Source of the DNA: Thioclava electrotropha
GTDB taxonomy: Bacteria; Pseudomonadota; Alphaproteobacteria; Rhodobacterales; Rhodobacteraceae
Reading direction: 5' to 3'
DNA: 64,000 nt
Assembly: GCF_002085925.2 (NCBI RefSeq)
Contig: NZ_CP053562.1
Coordinates: forward strand, 2,274,001 to 2,338,000
Below the pieces are notes generated by a model, which was given only the letters and a program-made list of their open reading frames with translations, did no database searches and was not told where the DNA came from. The position numbers and the translations under genes are program-made. Positions within the stretch are counted from its first letter, which is position 1, and every line of letters begins with the position of its first letter. Of the stretch, positions 55,841 through 63,917 are shown in pieces.

Positions 55841-55894
55841 CGGCCCGACCGCAAGGCGACCGGGCGTCATGGCGTTGCCCTGACTGTGCGGGCG

Positions 55895-56335
55895 TTACTG
55901 TGCGGGCTTGCGCGCGAAATCGTCGATGGTGATCCCGCCATCGGCATTCTTGTCGAGCTGGGCGAACCACTTGGCCGTGCTGGTCTGGAACTCGGCCAGC
56001 GTCACCAGCTTGTCGCCGTCAGCATCGGTCGCGGCCATCGTCATGCCATCGGCCATCTTCTGCATCTGCGCGCGCTGCTGGCCCTCGTAGCCCGCCACGT
56101 CATTGGCGCGCGCCTCGTCGAAGACCGCGTGTTCCTCGGCGTCGAGCTTGCCGTCTTCATTGGCATCGAAAGAGGCGAAGACATCCGAGCGCATCTGCTC
56201 CAGCTCGGCCAGCGTCGCGGTGCCGTTGCCATCGAGATCCCAGGTGGACATGAACTGCTCGCCGGGGCTCTCGGCCTGGGCGGCGAAGGGGAGCGCGGTG
56301 AACAGCGCCGCGATCAGAATGGGGGTCTTGGTCAT
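55895..56335 (-). CDS. Periplasmic EF-hand protein with four calcium loops
   Basis: A 146-aa exported protein with signal peptide MTKTPILIAALFTALPFAAQA. Four EF-hand loops are readable: DLDGNGTATLAE (33-44), DANEDGKLDAEE (57-68), DADGDKLVTLAE (about 103-114) and DKNADGGITIDD (about 127-138). The third has a one-residue irregularity. Such calmodulin-like periplasmic proteins are common in alphaproteobacteria, but their targets are mostly unknown. It is convergent with the LysR gene and stands alone. Confidence 0.87.
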   Translation of the reverse strand: MTKTPILIAALFTALPFAAQAESPGEQFMSTWDLDGNGTATLAELEQMRSDVFASFDANEDGKLDAEEHAVFDEARANDVAGYEGQQRAQMQKMADGMTMAATDADGDKLVTLAEFQTSTAKWFAQLDKNADGGITIDDFARKPAQ

Positions 56336-56650
56336 CTCGGATCATCTCTCTGACTTGGCCGCACCGCACAGGGGCGGCCTGTTTTCGGGTTGCCCGGAGG
56401 ATGTAGACAGTGCGGCGCGTCACAGAATGTGCCAGATCGCCGCGCGGCGTTTGTGCCGCAGGCCGCTTGAGCGACGCTCATGATCTTGGCGCGAATTATT
56501 CCGATGCACAGAGGTGGCCCAGCCCCCTGCCCGGCTGCTATCACCTGCCCCACAGTCGCCGGCACGTCGCTCAGCCGCGACGGAATGTCGAAAATCCACC
56601 CTGTCCCGCTTCGGTTTCGGGCAATTCTGCGCATACGAGGAGAGATTCGC
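56336..56650. other. 315-bp divergent spacer
   Basis: This lies between the EF-hand gene (minus) and the methyl-THF module (plus) and should carry both promoters. No open frame with a ribosome site and no clear palindrome or terminator was found. Confidence 0.5.
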
Positions 56651-56962
56651 ATGGCACAGATCACCTTGGTCTATTGGCGCGACATCCCGGCCCAGATCAT
56701 TGCGGGCAAGGGACGGCGTGGCGTCAAGAAACCGCTGCCGGAACGGTTCGAGCAGGCGATCGACCGCGCGGCCATGAAGATCGGCGCCCGCGACAGCGAC
56801 GCCTATCTGGCCGAGTGGCGCAAAGTGCCCGAGGGCGAGGAGCCCGGCGACGATGCCGAGGCGGCCGAAGCCGTTCTGGCGCGTATTCTCTCTGACTATG
56901 ACGACGCGCGGTTGCGTGCGTTGATTGCCAATGACGGCTGGAACACCCAGCCCGACGCGTAA
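56651..56962 (+). CDS. Virulence_fact (PF13769)-like small protein
   Basis: A 103-aa protein opening MAQITLVYWRDIPAQIIAGKGR, with RRGVKKPLPERFEQAIDRAAMKIG, a Glu-rich middle and a final LRALIANDGWNTQPDA. This matches the small family named virulence factor in databases (PF13769), although that name carries no proven function. It sits 14 bp before metF and apparently forms one operon with metF and a methyltransferase gene, so it is probably an accessory of one-carbon/corrinoid methyl transfer. Confidence 0.8.
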   Translation: MAQITLVYWRDIPAQIIAGKGRRGVKKPLPERFEQAIDRAAMKIGARDSDAYLAEWRKVPEGEEPGDDAEAAEAVLARILSDYDDARLRALIANDGWNTQPDA

Positions 56963-56976
56963 GGGAGAATAGGCGC

Positions 56977-57870
56977 ATGGCTCTTGTGAATTTCCGCCGT
57001 GAGGCTGCGAAACCGGCCCGCCCGCCGGTCAACGGCAAGATGGTGGCTCTGCTGGAAGGCGCCTCGGTCGAGGTCATGCCGCGCACCGCCGCCAAGGTGG
57101 AAAGCTTCGCGCCTTTGTTCGCGAAGGGCTCCCGCGTCTATATCGCTCATATCGACGGCACCCCGATCGAGGAGATGCTCGCCACCGCCAAGCGTCTGCG
57201 CGAAGAGGGCTTCGAGCCGATGCCGCACTTCCCCGCGCGCATCATCCGCGACGAGGCGCAGCTCAATGACTGGGTCGCGCGCTATCGCGGCGAGGCAGGC
57301 GTCGAGCAGGCGCTGCTGCTGGGTGGCGGCGTGGCCGAGCCGAAGGGCGACTTCCACTGCGCGATGCAGATGATCGAAACCGGCGCCTTCGACGGCTTCG
57401 CGCGTCTGCACGTCGCCGGCCACCCCGAGGGCAACCGCGACATCGACCCCAAAGGCGGCGAGGCCGAGGTGATGGCCGCGCTGAAGCTCAAGCAGGATTT
57501 CGCGAACCGCACCGATGCGGATATGGCGATCGCCACGCAATTCGCCTTCGAGGCCGGTCCGATCCGCGACTGGGCCAAGCGTCTGGAAGCCAACGGCATC
57601 GAAATGCCCGTCCATCTGGGCATCGCGGGCCCCGCGAAGCTGCAGACGCTTCTGAAATTCGCCATCGCCTGCGGCGTCGGCCCTTCGCTGAAAGTGCTGC
57701 AAAAGCGCGCCCGCGACGTGACCAAGCTGCTCATGCCCTTCGAGCCGACCGAATTGCTGGCCGATCTGGCCGCCGATTGCCCGTCGAATATCGAAGCCGT
57801 GCATTTCTTCCCGCTGGGCGGTATCACCGCCACAGCCAATTGGATCGCCGAACAGAGAGGCCATGAATGA
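56977..57870 (+). CDS. metF: Methylenetetrahydrofolate reductase family protein
   Basis: A 297-aa TIM-barrel flavoprotein of the MetF family, interconverting 5,10-methylene- and 5-methyl-THF. Visible features are EVMPRTAAKVESF at the N-terminus, LLLGGGVAEPKGDFH (FAD-site region), HVAGHPEGNRDI and IATQFAFEAGPIRDW, where Gln is a folate-binding position. The Glu catalytic position of E. coli MetF (Glu28) is not obvious in the N-terminal region. It is coupled by a four-base overlap to a methyl-THF:corrinoid methyltransferase, so in vivo it probably oxidises methyl-THF. Confidence 0.85.
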   Translation: MALVNFRREAAKPARPPVNGKMVALLEGASVEVMPRTAAKVESFAPLFAKGSRVYIAHIDGTPIEEMLATAKRLREEGFEPMPHFPARIIRDEAQLNDWVARYRGEAGVEQALLLGGGVAEPKGDFHCAMQMIETGAFDGFARLHVAGHPEGNRDIDPKGGEAEVMAALKLKQDFANRTDADMAIATQFAFEAGPIRDWAKRLEANGIEMPVHLGIAGPAKLQTLLKFAIACGVGPSLKVLQKRARDVTKLLMPFEPTELLADLAADCPSNIEAVHFFPLGGITATANWIAEQRGHE

Positions 57871-58853
57871 CCCGCACCGTCCTTGAGTCCAAAACCAAAA
57901 CCGTCGTGATCGGCTTTGACGAGCCCTTCTGCGTCATCGGTGAGCGGATCAATCCCACCGGCCGCAAGAAGCTGGCAGCCGAGCTGGAGCAAGGCGATTT
58001 CTCGACCGTCGAGAAAGACGCGCTCGAGCAGGTCGCCTGCGGCGCGACGGTTCTGGACATCAACTCGGGTGCGGTGTTCTCGAACAAGATGGCGGAAGAC
58101 CCGCGCTATGCGGATAACAACTTCGTCGAACCCTCGCTGATGCGCGACCTGATCAACTGCGTGCAGGGCGTGATCGACGTGCCGCTCTGCATCGACAGCT
58201 CGGTCCCGGCGGCGCTCGAGGCGGGTCTCGAAGCCGCCGAAGGCCGTCCGCTTCTGAACTCGGTCACCGGCGAGGAAGAGCGTCTGGAACTGGTTCTGCC
58301 GCTGGTGAAGAAATACAACGTGCCGGTCGTCGCGATCTCGAACGACGACACGGGGATTTCCGAAGATCCCGACGTGCGTTTCGCCGTGGCCAAGAAGATC
58401 GTCGAGCGCGCCGCCGATTTCGGCATCCCCGCGCATGACATCGTCGTCGATCCGCTTGTGATGCCGGTGGGCGCGATGGCCTCCGCGGGCCGTCAGGTCT
58501 TCACGCTGGTCAACCGCCTGCGCGACGAGCTGGGCGTGAACACCACCTGCGGCGCGTCGAACATCTCCTTCGGCCTGCCGAACCGCCACGGGATCAACGG
58601 GGCCTACCTGCCTATGGCGATCGGCGCGGGCATGACCTCGGCCATCATGAACCCGGTGCGCAATCAGGAGATGGAGGCGATCCGCGCCGCCAACCTGCTG
58701 ATGAACCACGACCCGAACGGGATGGAATGGATCCGCCTGTCGAAGACGCTCGACGCGATGAAGGAGGGCGGTCTCAGCTTCGCCGAAGCCTCCGCCGCAG
58801 CAGCGACCTCCTCGGTCGGTGGGCGTCGTGGTGGGCGCCGTCGCCGCGCCTGA
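57867..58853 (+). CDS. Methyltetrahydrofolate:corrinoid methyltransferase (pterin-binding)
   Basis: A 328-aa protein with a pterin-binding barrel of the MetH/AcsE/MtgA type. Pterin contacts are seen in VIGERINPTGRKKLAAEL, LDINSGAVF, PLCIDSS, LLNSVTGEEERL and the late GASNISFGLPNRHGINGAYLPMAI. No cobalamin-binding or activation domain is attached and no corrinoid protein gene is in the window. The tail SVGGRRGGRRRRA is Gly/Arg rich. With MetF it would carry methyl groups from a corrinoid donor into folate, as in glycine betaine or methylamine demethylation. Confidence 0.86.
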   Translation: MTRTVLESKTKTVVIGFDEPFCVIGERINPTGRKKLAAELEQGDFSTVEKDALEQVACGATVLDINSGAVFSNKMAEDPRYADNNFVEPSLMRDLINCVQGVIDVPLCIDSSVPAALEAGLEAAEGRPLLNSVTGEEERLELVLPLVKKYNVPVVAISNDDTGISEDPDVRFAVAKKIVERAADFGIPAHDIVVDPLVMPVGAMASAGRQVFTLVNRLRDELGVNTTCGASNISFGLPNRHGINGAYLPMAIGAGMTSAIMNPVRNQEMEAIRAANLLMNHDPNGMEWIRLSKTLDAMKEGGLSFAEASAAAATSSVGGRRGGRRRRA

Positions 58854-58874
58854 TCCGCCCCACGAAGACTGTCG

Positions 58875-58904
58875 AACGCCCGGGGCTCGCTCCGGGCGTT
58901 TCGC
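58875..58904 (+). terminator. Terminator of the methyl-THF module
   Basis: A perfect 9-bp stem (AACGCCCGG / CCGGGCGTT) with an eight-base loop ends in TT, with a broken T-run (TCGCATTTT). It lies 21 bp past the methyltransferase stop. Confidence 0.65.
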
Positions 58905-59227
58905 ATTTTGCGCATCGCGTCTCCTCCAGCCCGGAGTTGCGGCCGTTTCAGCGGCGATTGTTGCGCAAACAGCCACAAAACGTCCGTAGATCCGCGACAA
59001 TGGCGATGATCACGGCGCGATTCGCGGATCCGTGATCAATCCGAGCGCCCACGCACAGAAACCGTCTCGTTCAGCGCTTTGCAGCCTTGGCTGTGCAGCA
59101 AACCGGCGGGATGTCGCCGCTTCAGGGCGCGCAGGGTCAAAATTCCAATTATAAGGCAAAGATTTACTGGTCGGGCTTAAACCCGTATGTGTACCTTTGC
59201 GGCAACGAACAGGGATCACACGCTGCC
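58905..59227. other. 323-bp intergenic region with inverted repeats
   Basis: Upstream region of the DUF2927 gene. It holds a TTGCGCAA core (58961-58968), a GATCCGCG / CGCGGATC inverted repeat (58989-58996 and 59023-59030) and an interleaved GATCACG / CGTGATC pair (59008-59014 and 59031-59037). An AT-rich segment is near 59140-59190. An open frame from 59087 into the next gene lacks a ribosome site and is not taken as the start. Confidence 0.45.
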
Positions 59228-60718
59228 ATGCGCTTAGCATTCAAACCGCTCAGCGCGGCCTCCCCGGCGCCGACGCGCCTCGGGACGGCACCGCGCTCAG
59301 GCCTGCTGAAAGGCGCGTCCCCCGGACGTGCTGCTGCGCGGGCGGGCACGCTTGCCGCGCTGATCATCGCGGGCGCCCTCGCCGCCTGTTCGACCAACAG
59401 CCCCGAAGTGACGACGGCCCGCGGCACGGCCCAGCTGCTCGATCTGTCCGCGCCCGATCTGGCGCCGGGGCTCAAGAACGGCCCCCCGTCTGAGCGGCTC
59501 CCCGATAACAGCCATCTGGGCGCCGACTTCATGGAGCTCAGCTTCTTCCTCGAATCCGGTCGCGCCCTGCCGCGTTTCACCCGGTTCGAAGGCCCGGTCT
59601 CGATCACGCTCGCAGGCAACGCGCCGCCCGTGGCGCAGACCGAGCTTGGCCATCTGGTCCACCGGCTGCAGAGCGAGGCGGGGCTGAACGTCTCGACCGA
59701 GCCGGGCAATGCCAACACGATCTCGGTGCAATTCGTACCCAAACGGCAGATGCGCCAAGAGGTTCCCAACGTCGCCTGTTTCGTGGTGCCTAACGTCGAA
59801 AGCTGGACGGATTACCGCAACTCGCATGGCGACGAGGCGAGCGATTGGGCCAAGCTGACGCAACGCCAATCCGCCACCGTGTTCATCCCGGCCGACTCCA
59901 CGCCGCAGGAAATCCGCGACTGCCTGCATGAGGAGGTCAGCCAGGCGCTCGGGCCGGTGAACGATCTCTACCGCCTGCCCGACACGGTCTGGAACGACGA
60001 CAATTTCCACACCGTGCTGACCAAGTTCGACATGACGATCCTGCGCGCCTATTACGATCCGGCGCTGCATACCGGCATGAGCCCCGCCGAAGTGCGCGCG
60101 GCCCTGCCCGCGATCCTGTCGAAGATCCACCCGTCGGGCGGTTCGATGCGCACGCTGCCCGCCGATCCGACGCCGCGCGCCTATGTGAAGGCGATCACCA
60201 CCGCGCTCGGCCAAGGGGCGAACGACAACCGCCGCCGGGCCGCTGCCGAACGCGCCACGAAGATCGCCACCAGCCGGGGCTGGCATGACAGCCGCGCCGC
60301 CTTCGCGTGGTTCGCGGTCGGGCGGCTGACGATGAAGACCGACCCCGAGAAAGCGGTCGCGGCCTACAAGAAAGCGGGCCGGATCTATCGCGCGACCCCG
60401 GGCGCGGAAATTCAGGCCGCCCATATCGACATGCAGCTTGCGGCCTACGCGCTTGGCACGGGCCGCGCGCAGGAGGCAGTGTCGCTGGTGAACCGCGCGC
60501 TGGCCTCGGATGTGTCGAGTGAGAACGCCTCGCTGATGGCCACACTCTACATGATCCGCGCCGAAGCCTATGGCCAGCTTGGTGACGCGACGAAGGAACA
60601 TCAGGCCCGTCTCGACATGCAGCAATGGGCGCGCTATGGCTTTGGCTCTGACGCGGCGGTGAAACGCCGCGCGGATGAGGTGGCGGCCCTCGCCAATGCG
60701 GGCGCTCGCGTGAACTGA
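59228..60718 (+). CDS. DUF2927-domain lipoprotein with C-terminal TPR-like repeats
   Basis: A 496-aa predicted lipoprotein. After a basic 40-residue leader comes a hydrophobic stretch and lipobox LAACST (Cys near residue 53). Residues 95-320 match DUF2927 (FMELSFFLESGRALPRFTRFEGPVSI, then IRDCLHEEVSQALGPVNDLYRLPDTVWND), a family with a protease-like HEE motif. Residues 340-490 look like TPR helices. The leader is long for a signal peptide, so a start further downstream cannot be ruled out. No substrate is known. A small membrane protein and a vWA protein follow. Confidence 0.8.
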   Translation: MRLAFKPLSAASPAPTRLGTAPRSGLLKGASPGRAAARAGTLAALIIAGALAACSTNSPEVTTARGTAQLLDLSAPDLAPGLKNGPPSERLPDNSHLGADFMELSFFLESGRALPRFTRFEGPVSITLAGNAPPVAQTELGHLVHRLQSEAGLNVSTEPGNANTISVQFVPKRQMRQEVPNVACFVVPNVESWTDYRNSHGDEASDWAKLTQRQSATVFIPADSTPQEIRDCLHEEVSQALGPVNDLYRLPDTVWNDDNFHTVLTKFDMTILRAYYDPALHTGMSPAEVRAALPAILSKIHPSGGSMRTLPADPTPRAYVKAITTALGQGANDNRRRAAAERATKIATSRGWHDSRAAFAWFAVGRLTMKTDPEKAVAAYKKAGRIYRATPGAEIQAAHIDMQLAAYALGTGRAQEAVSLVNRALASDVSSENASLMATLYMIRAEAYGQLGDATKEHQARLDMQQWARYGFGSDAAVKRRADEVAALANAGARVN

Positions 60719-60770
60719 CCGCAAAAGGCGGACCGGGCGCGCCCGGACCAAGACCGTAAGGGGGCGCAGC

Positions 60771-60938
60771 ATGTATGTTCTGGCAGGTGTCGTGATCGGG
60801 CTGATCTGGGGCGACTGGAAGGCCCGCAAACGCGGCGGCAACAAGCTCGACCGGGCGCAATATGCAGCCGTCCATGCGATCGGGCTGGCGCTGGTGGGCC
60901 TTTTCGTCACCGTGATCATCAACCGCATCTGGGCATAA
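60771..60938 (+). CDS. Small two-helix membrane protein, 55 aa
   Basis: A 55-residue protein, MYVLAGVVIGLIWGDWKARKRGG at the start and ending TVIINRIWA. Two hydrophobic segments (residues 2-14 and about 35-52) flank a basic loop, a hairpin-in-membrane layout. AAGGGGGCG lies just before the ATG. It is 52 bp after the DUF2927 gene and 13 bp before the vWA gene, so it is likely in that transcript. No known family is recognised. Confidence 0.75.
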   Translation: MYVLAGVVIGLIWGDWKARKRGGNKLDRAQYAAVHAIGLALVGLFVTVIINRIWA

Positions 60939-60951
60939 TCGGAGGGCGGCG

Positions 60952-62133
60952 ATGTTCCTGCCATTCTTCGATGCTCTGCGGCGCGGCGGTGTTCCAGTCT
61001 CTCTGCGCGAATATCTGAGCTTCCTCGAAGGGCTGGCCGCAGGGCTTTGCACCTACGATATCGACGGCTTCTACTATTTCGCCCGCGCCGCGATGGTGAA
61101 GGACGAACGCTTCCTCGACCGGTTCGACCGGGCGTTTTCCGAGGCGTTCTCGGGGTTGGAGGCGATCACCCCGGACGATGTGCTCAACGCCGTTGATCTG
61201 CCCGAGGAATGGCTGCGCAAGCAGCTGGAGAAACACCTCACCGACGAGGAAAAAGCGCAGATCGAGGCGCTTGGCGGGTTCGACAACCTGATGGAGACGC
61301 TGAAAAAGCGGCTCGAGGAACAGAAAGGCCGCCATCAGGGTGGCAGCAAATGGATCGGAACGGGGGGCACCTCGCCCTTCGGCGCTTACGGCTACAATCC
61401 CGAAGGCGTCCGCATCGGCCAGAAAGAGAGCCGCCACCATCGCGCCGTGAAGGTCTGGGACAAGCGCGAGTTCCGCGATTTCGACGACACTGTGGAACTG
61501 GGCACCCGCAACATCAAGGTCGCGCTGAAACGCCTGCGCCAATGGGCGCGGCATGGCGCGAATGAGGAACTGGACCTGCCCGGCACCATCCGCGCCTCTG
61601 CAGAGGCGGGCTATATCGACGTGAAAACCCGACCCGAGCGGCACAATGCGGTGAAGGTGGTTCTATTCCTTGATGTGGGCGGTTCGATGGACGCCCATGT
61701 GCAACTGGTCGAAGAGCTGTTCTCGGCGGCCAAGTCCGAGTTCAAACATCTCGAACACTGGTATTTCCACAATTGCCTCTACGAGGGCGTCTGGAAATCG
61801 AACAAGCGCCGCTGGAACGAGGCGACGCCGACCTGGGACGTGCTCCACCGCTATGGTCCCGATTACAAATGCATTTTCGTGGGCGACGCGTCGATGTCCC
61901 CCTATGAGATCACCCATCGCGGCGGCGCGAACGAGCATTGGAACGACGAGGCGGGCCATGTCTGGCTGACCCGTGCGCGCGAGCAATGGCCCGATCACAC
62001 ATGGCTCAACCCGATCCCCGAACGCGGCTGGGGCTACACGCAGTCGATCCAGATCATCCGCGAGATCTTCGAGAACCGGATGCATCCGCTGACGCTTGAG
62101 GGGATCACCGCGGCCATGAAGGAACTCGGATGA
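60952..62133 (+). CDS. vWA-domain protein, CoxE-like
   Basis: A 393-aa cytosolic protein of the CoxE/YehP-like family. The N-terminal half contains GVPVSLREYLSFLEGL and KWIGTGGTSPFGAYGYNPEG. The C-terminal von Willebrand A fold has the MIDAS motif DVGGS (Asp241-Ser245) in a VVLFLDVGGSMDAHV strand, and WYFHNCLYEGVWKSNKRR follows. CoxE works with a MoxR-type AAA+ ATPase (CoxD) in metal-centre or complex maturation; no MoxR gene is in this window, so the partner is elsewhere or upstream of the usual position. It overlaps the next gene by four bases. Confidence 0.87.
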   Translation: MFLPFFDALRRGGVPVSLREYLSFLEGLAAGLCTYDIDGFYYFARAAMVKDERFLDRFDRAFSEAFSGLEAITPDDVLNAVDLPEEWLRKQLEKHLTDEEKAQIEALGGFDNLMETLKKRLEEQKGRHQGGSKWIGTGGTSPFGAYGYNPEGVRIGQKESRHHRAVKVWDKREFRDFDDTVELGTRNIKVALKRLRQWARHGANEELDLPGTIRASAEAGYIDVKTRPERHNAVKVVLFLDVGGSMDAHVQLVEELFSAAKSEFKHLEHWYFHNCLYEGVWKSNKRRWNEATPTWDVLHRYGPDYKCIFVGDASMSPYEITHRGGANEHWNDEAGHVWLTRAREQWPDHTWLNPIPERGWGYTQSIQIIREIFENRMHPLTLEGITAAMKELG

Positions 62134-62504
62134 ACCGGCTGCGCTACCTCTGGGGGCATCACAAGATCGCCTCGCTGGGCTTCATTCTCGCGGTCGCGCT
62201 GTCGTTGTTCTTCGGCGCAAGGTTCGTCTCGCGCGCGATCTACTGGTCGGATCCCGCCCATCTGCATCAAAGCCCCGAGGAATGGATGACGCCGGGCTAT
62301 ATCGCGCGCAGCTGGCATCTGGAGATCGAGGAGGTCGACGCGATCCTCGGCATCGAGGATGGGCGTGCGCTGGTCGGCGCGGGCCGCCCGACCTTGGAAC
62401 GTATCGCAAAGGCCAAGGGCGAGCCGCTGCAGGACCTGATCCGCAAACTCTCGCTCGGCCTGCCCAAGACCATCGCCGACAAAGAGGCGCAGCCACAGCA
62501 ATGA
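62130..62504 (+). CDS. Hypothetical membrane-anchored protein, 124 aa
   Basis: A 124-residue protein. One membrane helix (about residues 12-30, IASLGFILAVALSLFFGARF) follows a short basic N-terminus, and the C-terminal 80 residues include SPEEWMTPGYIARSWHLEIEEVDAILGI, a possible helix-turn-helix-like pattern. I do not recognise a family. It is coupled on both sides (ATGA with the vWA gene, 4-bp overlap with the DedA gene), so it belongs to that operon. Confidence 0.75.
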   Translation: MNRLRYLWGHHKIASLGFILAVALSLFFGARFVSRAIYWSDPAHLHQSPEEWMTPGYIARSWHLEIEEVDAILGIEDGRALVGAGRPTLERIAKAKGEPLQDLIRKLSLGLPKTIADKEAQPQQ

Positions 62505-63121
62505 GCTTCTCCGACCTTTCAGATTGGCTGCTCGCGCAGGTGCCGCTTTACGGGCCGTGGCTGCTGGGTCTCACGACCTTCCTGAGCTGCCTCGCGATCC
62601 CGGCGCCGTCCTCGCTGATGATGATCGCAAGCGGCGCCTTCGTGGCCTCGGGCGATCTGGACCTCGCGACCGTCGGCGGCGCAGCCTTCACCGGCGCGGT
62701 GATCGGCGATCAGGTGGGGTTCCAGCTGGGCCGCCGGGCCGAGCGCTTTCTGCCCCATCCCGACACCAAACGCGGCGCACTGGTCGCGAAAGCGATGGCC
62801 GCCCTGCGCAAACGCGGCGCGGTCACCGTCTTCTTCACCCGCTGGATGTTCTCCGCGCTCGGGCCTTGGGTGAACCTCGCAGCTGGCGCGTCCGGCTTCG
62901 CGCATCGGCGCTTCACCCTCGCGGATCTGGCGGGCGAAGCGGTCTGGGTCACCACCTATGTGGGCCTCGGCATCACCTTCGGGGCCAATCTGGACGCCGC
63001 GGCCGAGCTTGCAGGCAACGCGCTGGGGCTGCTGGGCGCGGGTGCTGCCGCCTTCGCCTTCGGCTGGTGGCTGTGGCACGCGGCCAAGCGCGCCCCGAAA
63101 GCCCCTCAATCCGACGCCTGA
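62501..63121 (+). CDS. DedA family membrane protein
   Basis: A 206-aa polytopic protein of the DedA/SNARE-associated family, implicated in flipping undecaprenyl phosphate or lipids. Typical motifs are GLTTFLSCLAIPAPSSLMMIASGAFVASG, GDQVGFQLGRRAERF (GDQ, Arg pair), and FFTRWMFSALGPWVNLAAGASG (the F-R-x-x-P-like region, here TRWMFSALGP). A final hydrophobic helix and basic tail follow. It lies in an operon with the vWA gene, with a four-base overlap. Confidence 0.88.
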   Translation: MSFSDLSDWLLAQVPLYGPWLLGLTTFLSCLAIPAPSSLMMIASGAFVASGDLDLATVGGAAFTGAVIGDQVGFQLGRRAERFLPHPDTKRGALVAKAMAALRKRGAVTVFFTRWMFSALGPWVNLAAGASGFAHRRFTLADLAGEAVWVTTYVGLGITFGANLDAAAELAGNALGLLGAGAAAFAFGWWLWHAAKRAPKAPQSDA

Positions 63122-63165
63122 TCACGAAGCTTGATCACGGGCCTGCGAGCCGCCATATCCATCCC

Positions 63166-63861
63166 ATGTTGTTCCGCCTTCTCCCGATCCTGCTGCTGGT
63201 CCTCTACGGCTTCGCCATGTGGCACTTCTCGACCTGGCAACTCAAACGCCAGCTGAACGGGAATTCGCGCCGGTTGCGCGACAGCAAGCTGGAGCCCTAT
63301 CTCGACCGGCTCGCCGCCGCGCTCGAAGTCTCGGAAATCCCCGTCCATGTCTACCAGATCGAGCCGGTGAACGGCCTCGCCGCCCCCGATGGCCGCGTCT
63401 TCATCACCGAAGGCTTCATGCGCAAATATCGCGCGGGCGAAGTGTCTCCGGAAGAACTGACCTCGGTGATCGCGCATGAGTTGGGCCATGTCGCCTTGGG
63501 CCATTCGCGCCGCCGCATGATCGACTTTTCGGGCCAGAACGCCCTGCGCGCCGTGCTGATGACGGTGCTTGGCCGCTTCATCCCCTTCATCGGCCCGTGG
63601 ATCGCCAATCTGATCACCGCCGCGCTCGCCGCCCGCCTCAGCCAGCGCGACGAGTTCGAGGCCGATGAATTCGCCTCCGCGCTGATGATCAAGGCGGGCT
63701 TCGGCACCGAGCCGCAGGTCACGCTGTTTCACAAGCTCGACGCGCTGACCAAGAACGCGGGCCAGACCACACCCGCCTGGCTGCTGACCCACCCCAAGAC
63801 CGAAAAGCGCATCGCCGCGATCGAGGCGAACCAGCTGCGCTGGTCGCGCGCAGAGCACTGA
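63166..63861 (+). CDS. M48 family zinc metalloprotease
   Basis: A 231-aa membrane-anchored protease. A transmembrane helix is at residues 3-18. The HELGH zinc motif (IAHELGHVALGH) lies near residue 105, the third ligand Glu is in EFEADEFAS about residue 165, and the substrate-edge THPKTEKRI is near the end, as in HtpX/BepA-type enzymes. It follows the DedA gene by 44 bp, in the same direction. It probably degrades or folds misassembled envelope proteins. Confidence 0.9.
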   Translation: MLFRLLPILLLVLYGFAMWHFSTWQLKRQLNGNSRRLRDSKLEPYLDRLAAALEVSEIPVHVYQIEPVNGLAAPDGRVFITEGFMRKYRAGEVSPEELTSVIAHELGHVALGHSRRRMIDFSGQNALRAVLMTVLGRFIPFIGPWIANLITAALAARLSQRDEFEADEFASALMIKAGFGTEPQVTLFHKLDALTKNAGQTTPAWLLTHPKTEKRIAAIEANQLRWSRAEH

Positions 63862-63917
63862 TTTTCCTTACTTTCGCCGCGCAGGACCGCTAATCTGCCC
63901 GCGAGGAAGGGCAGTGA

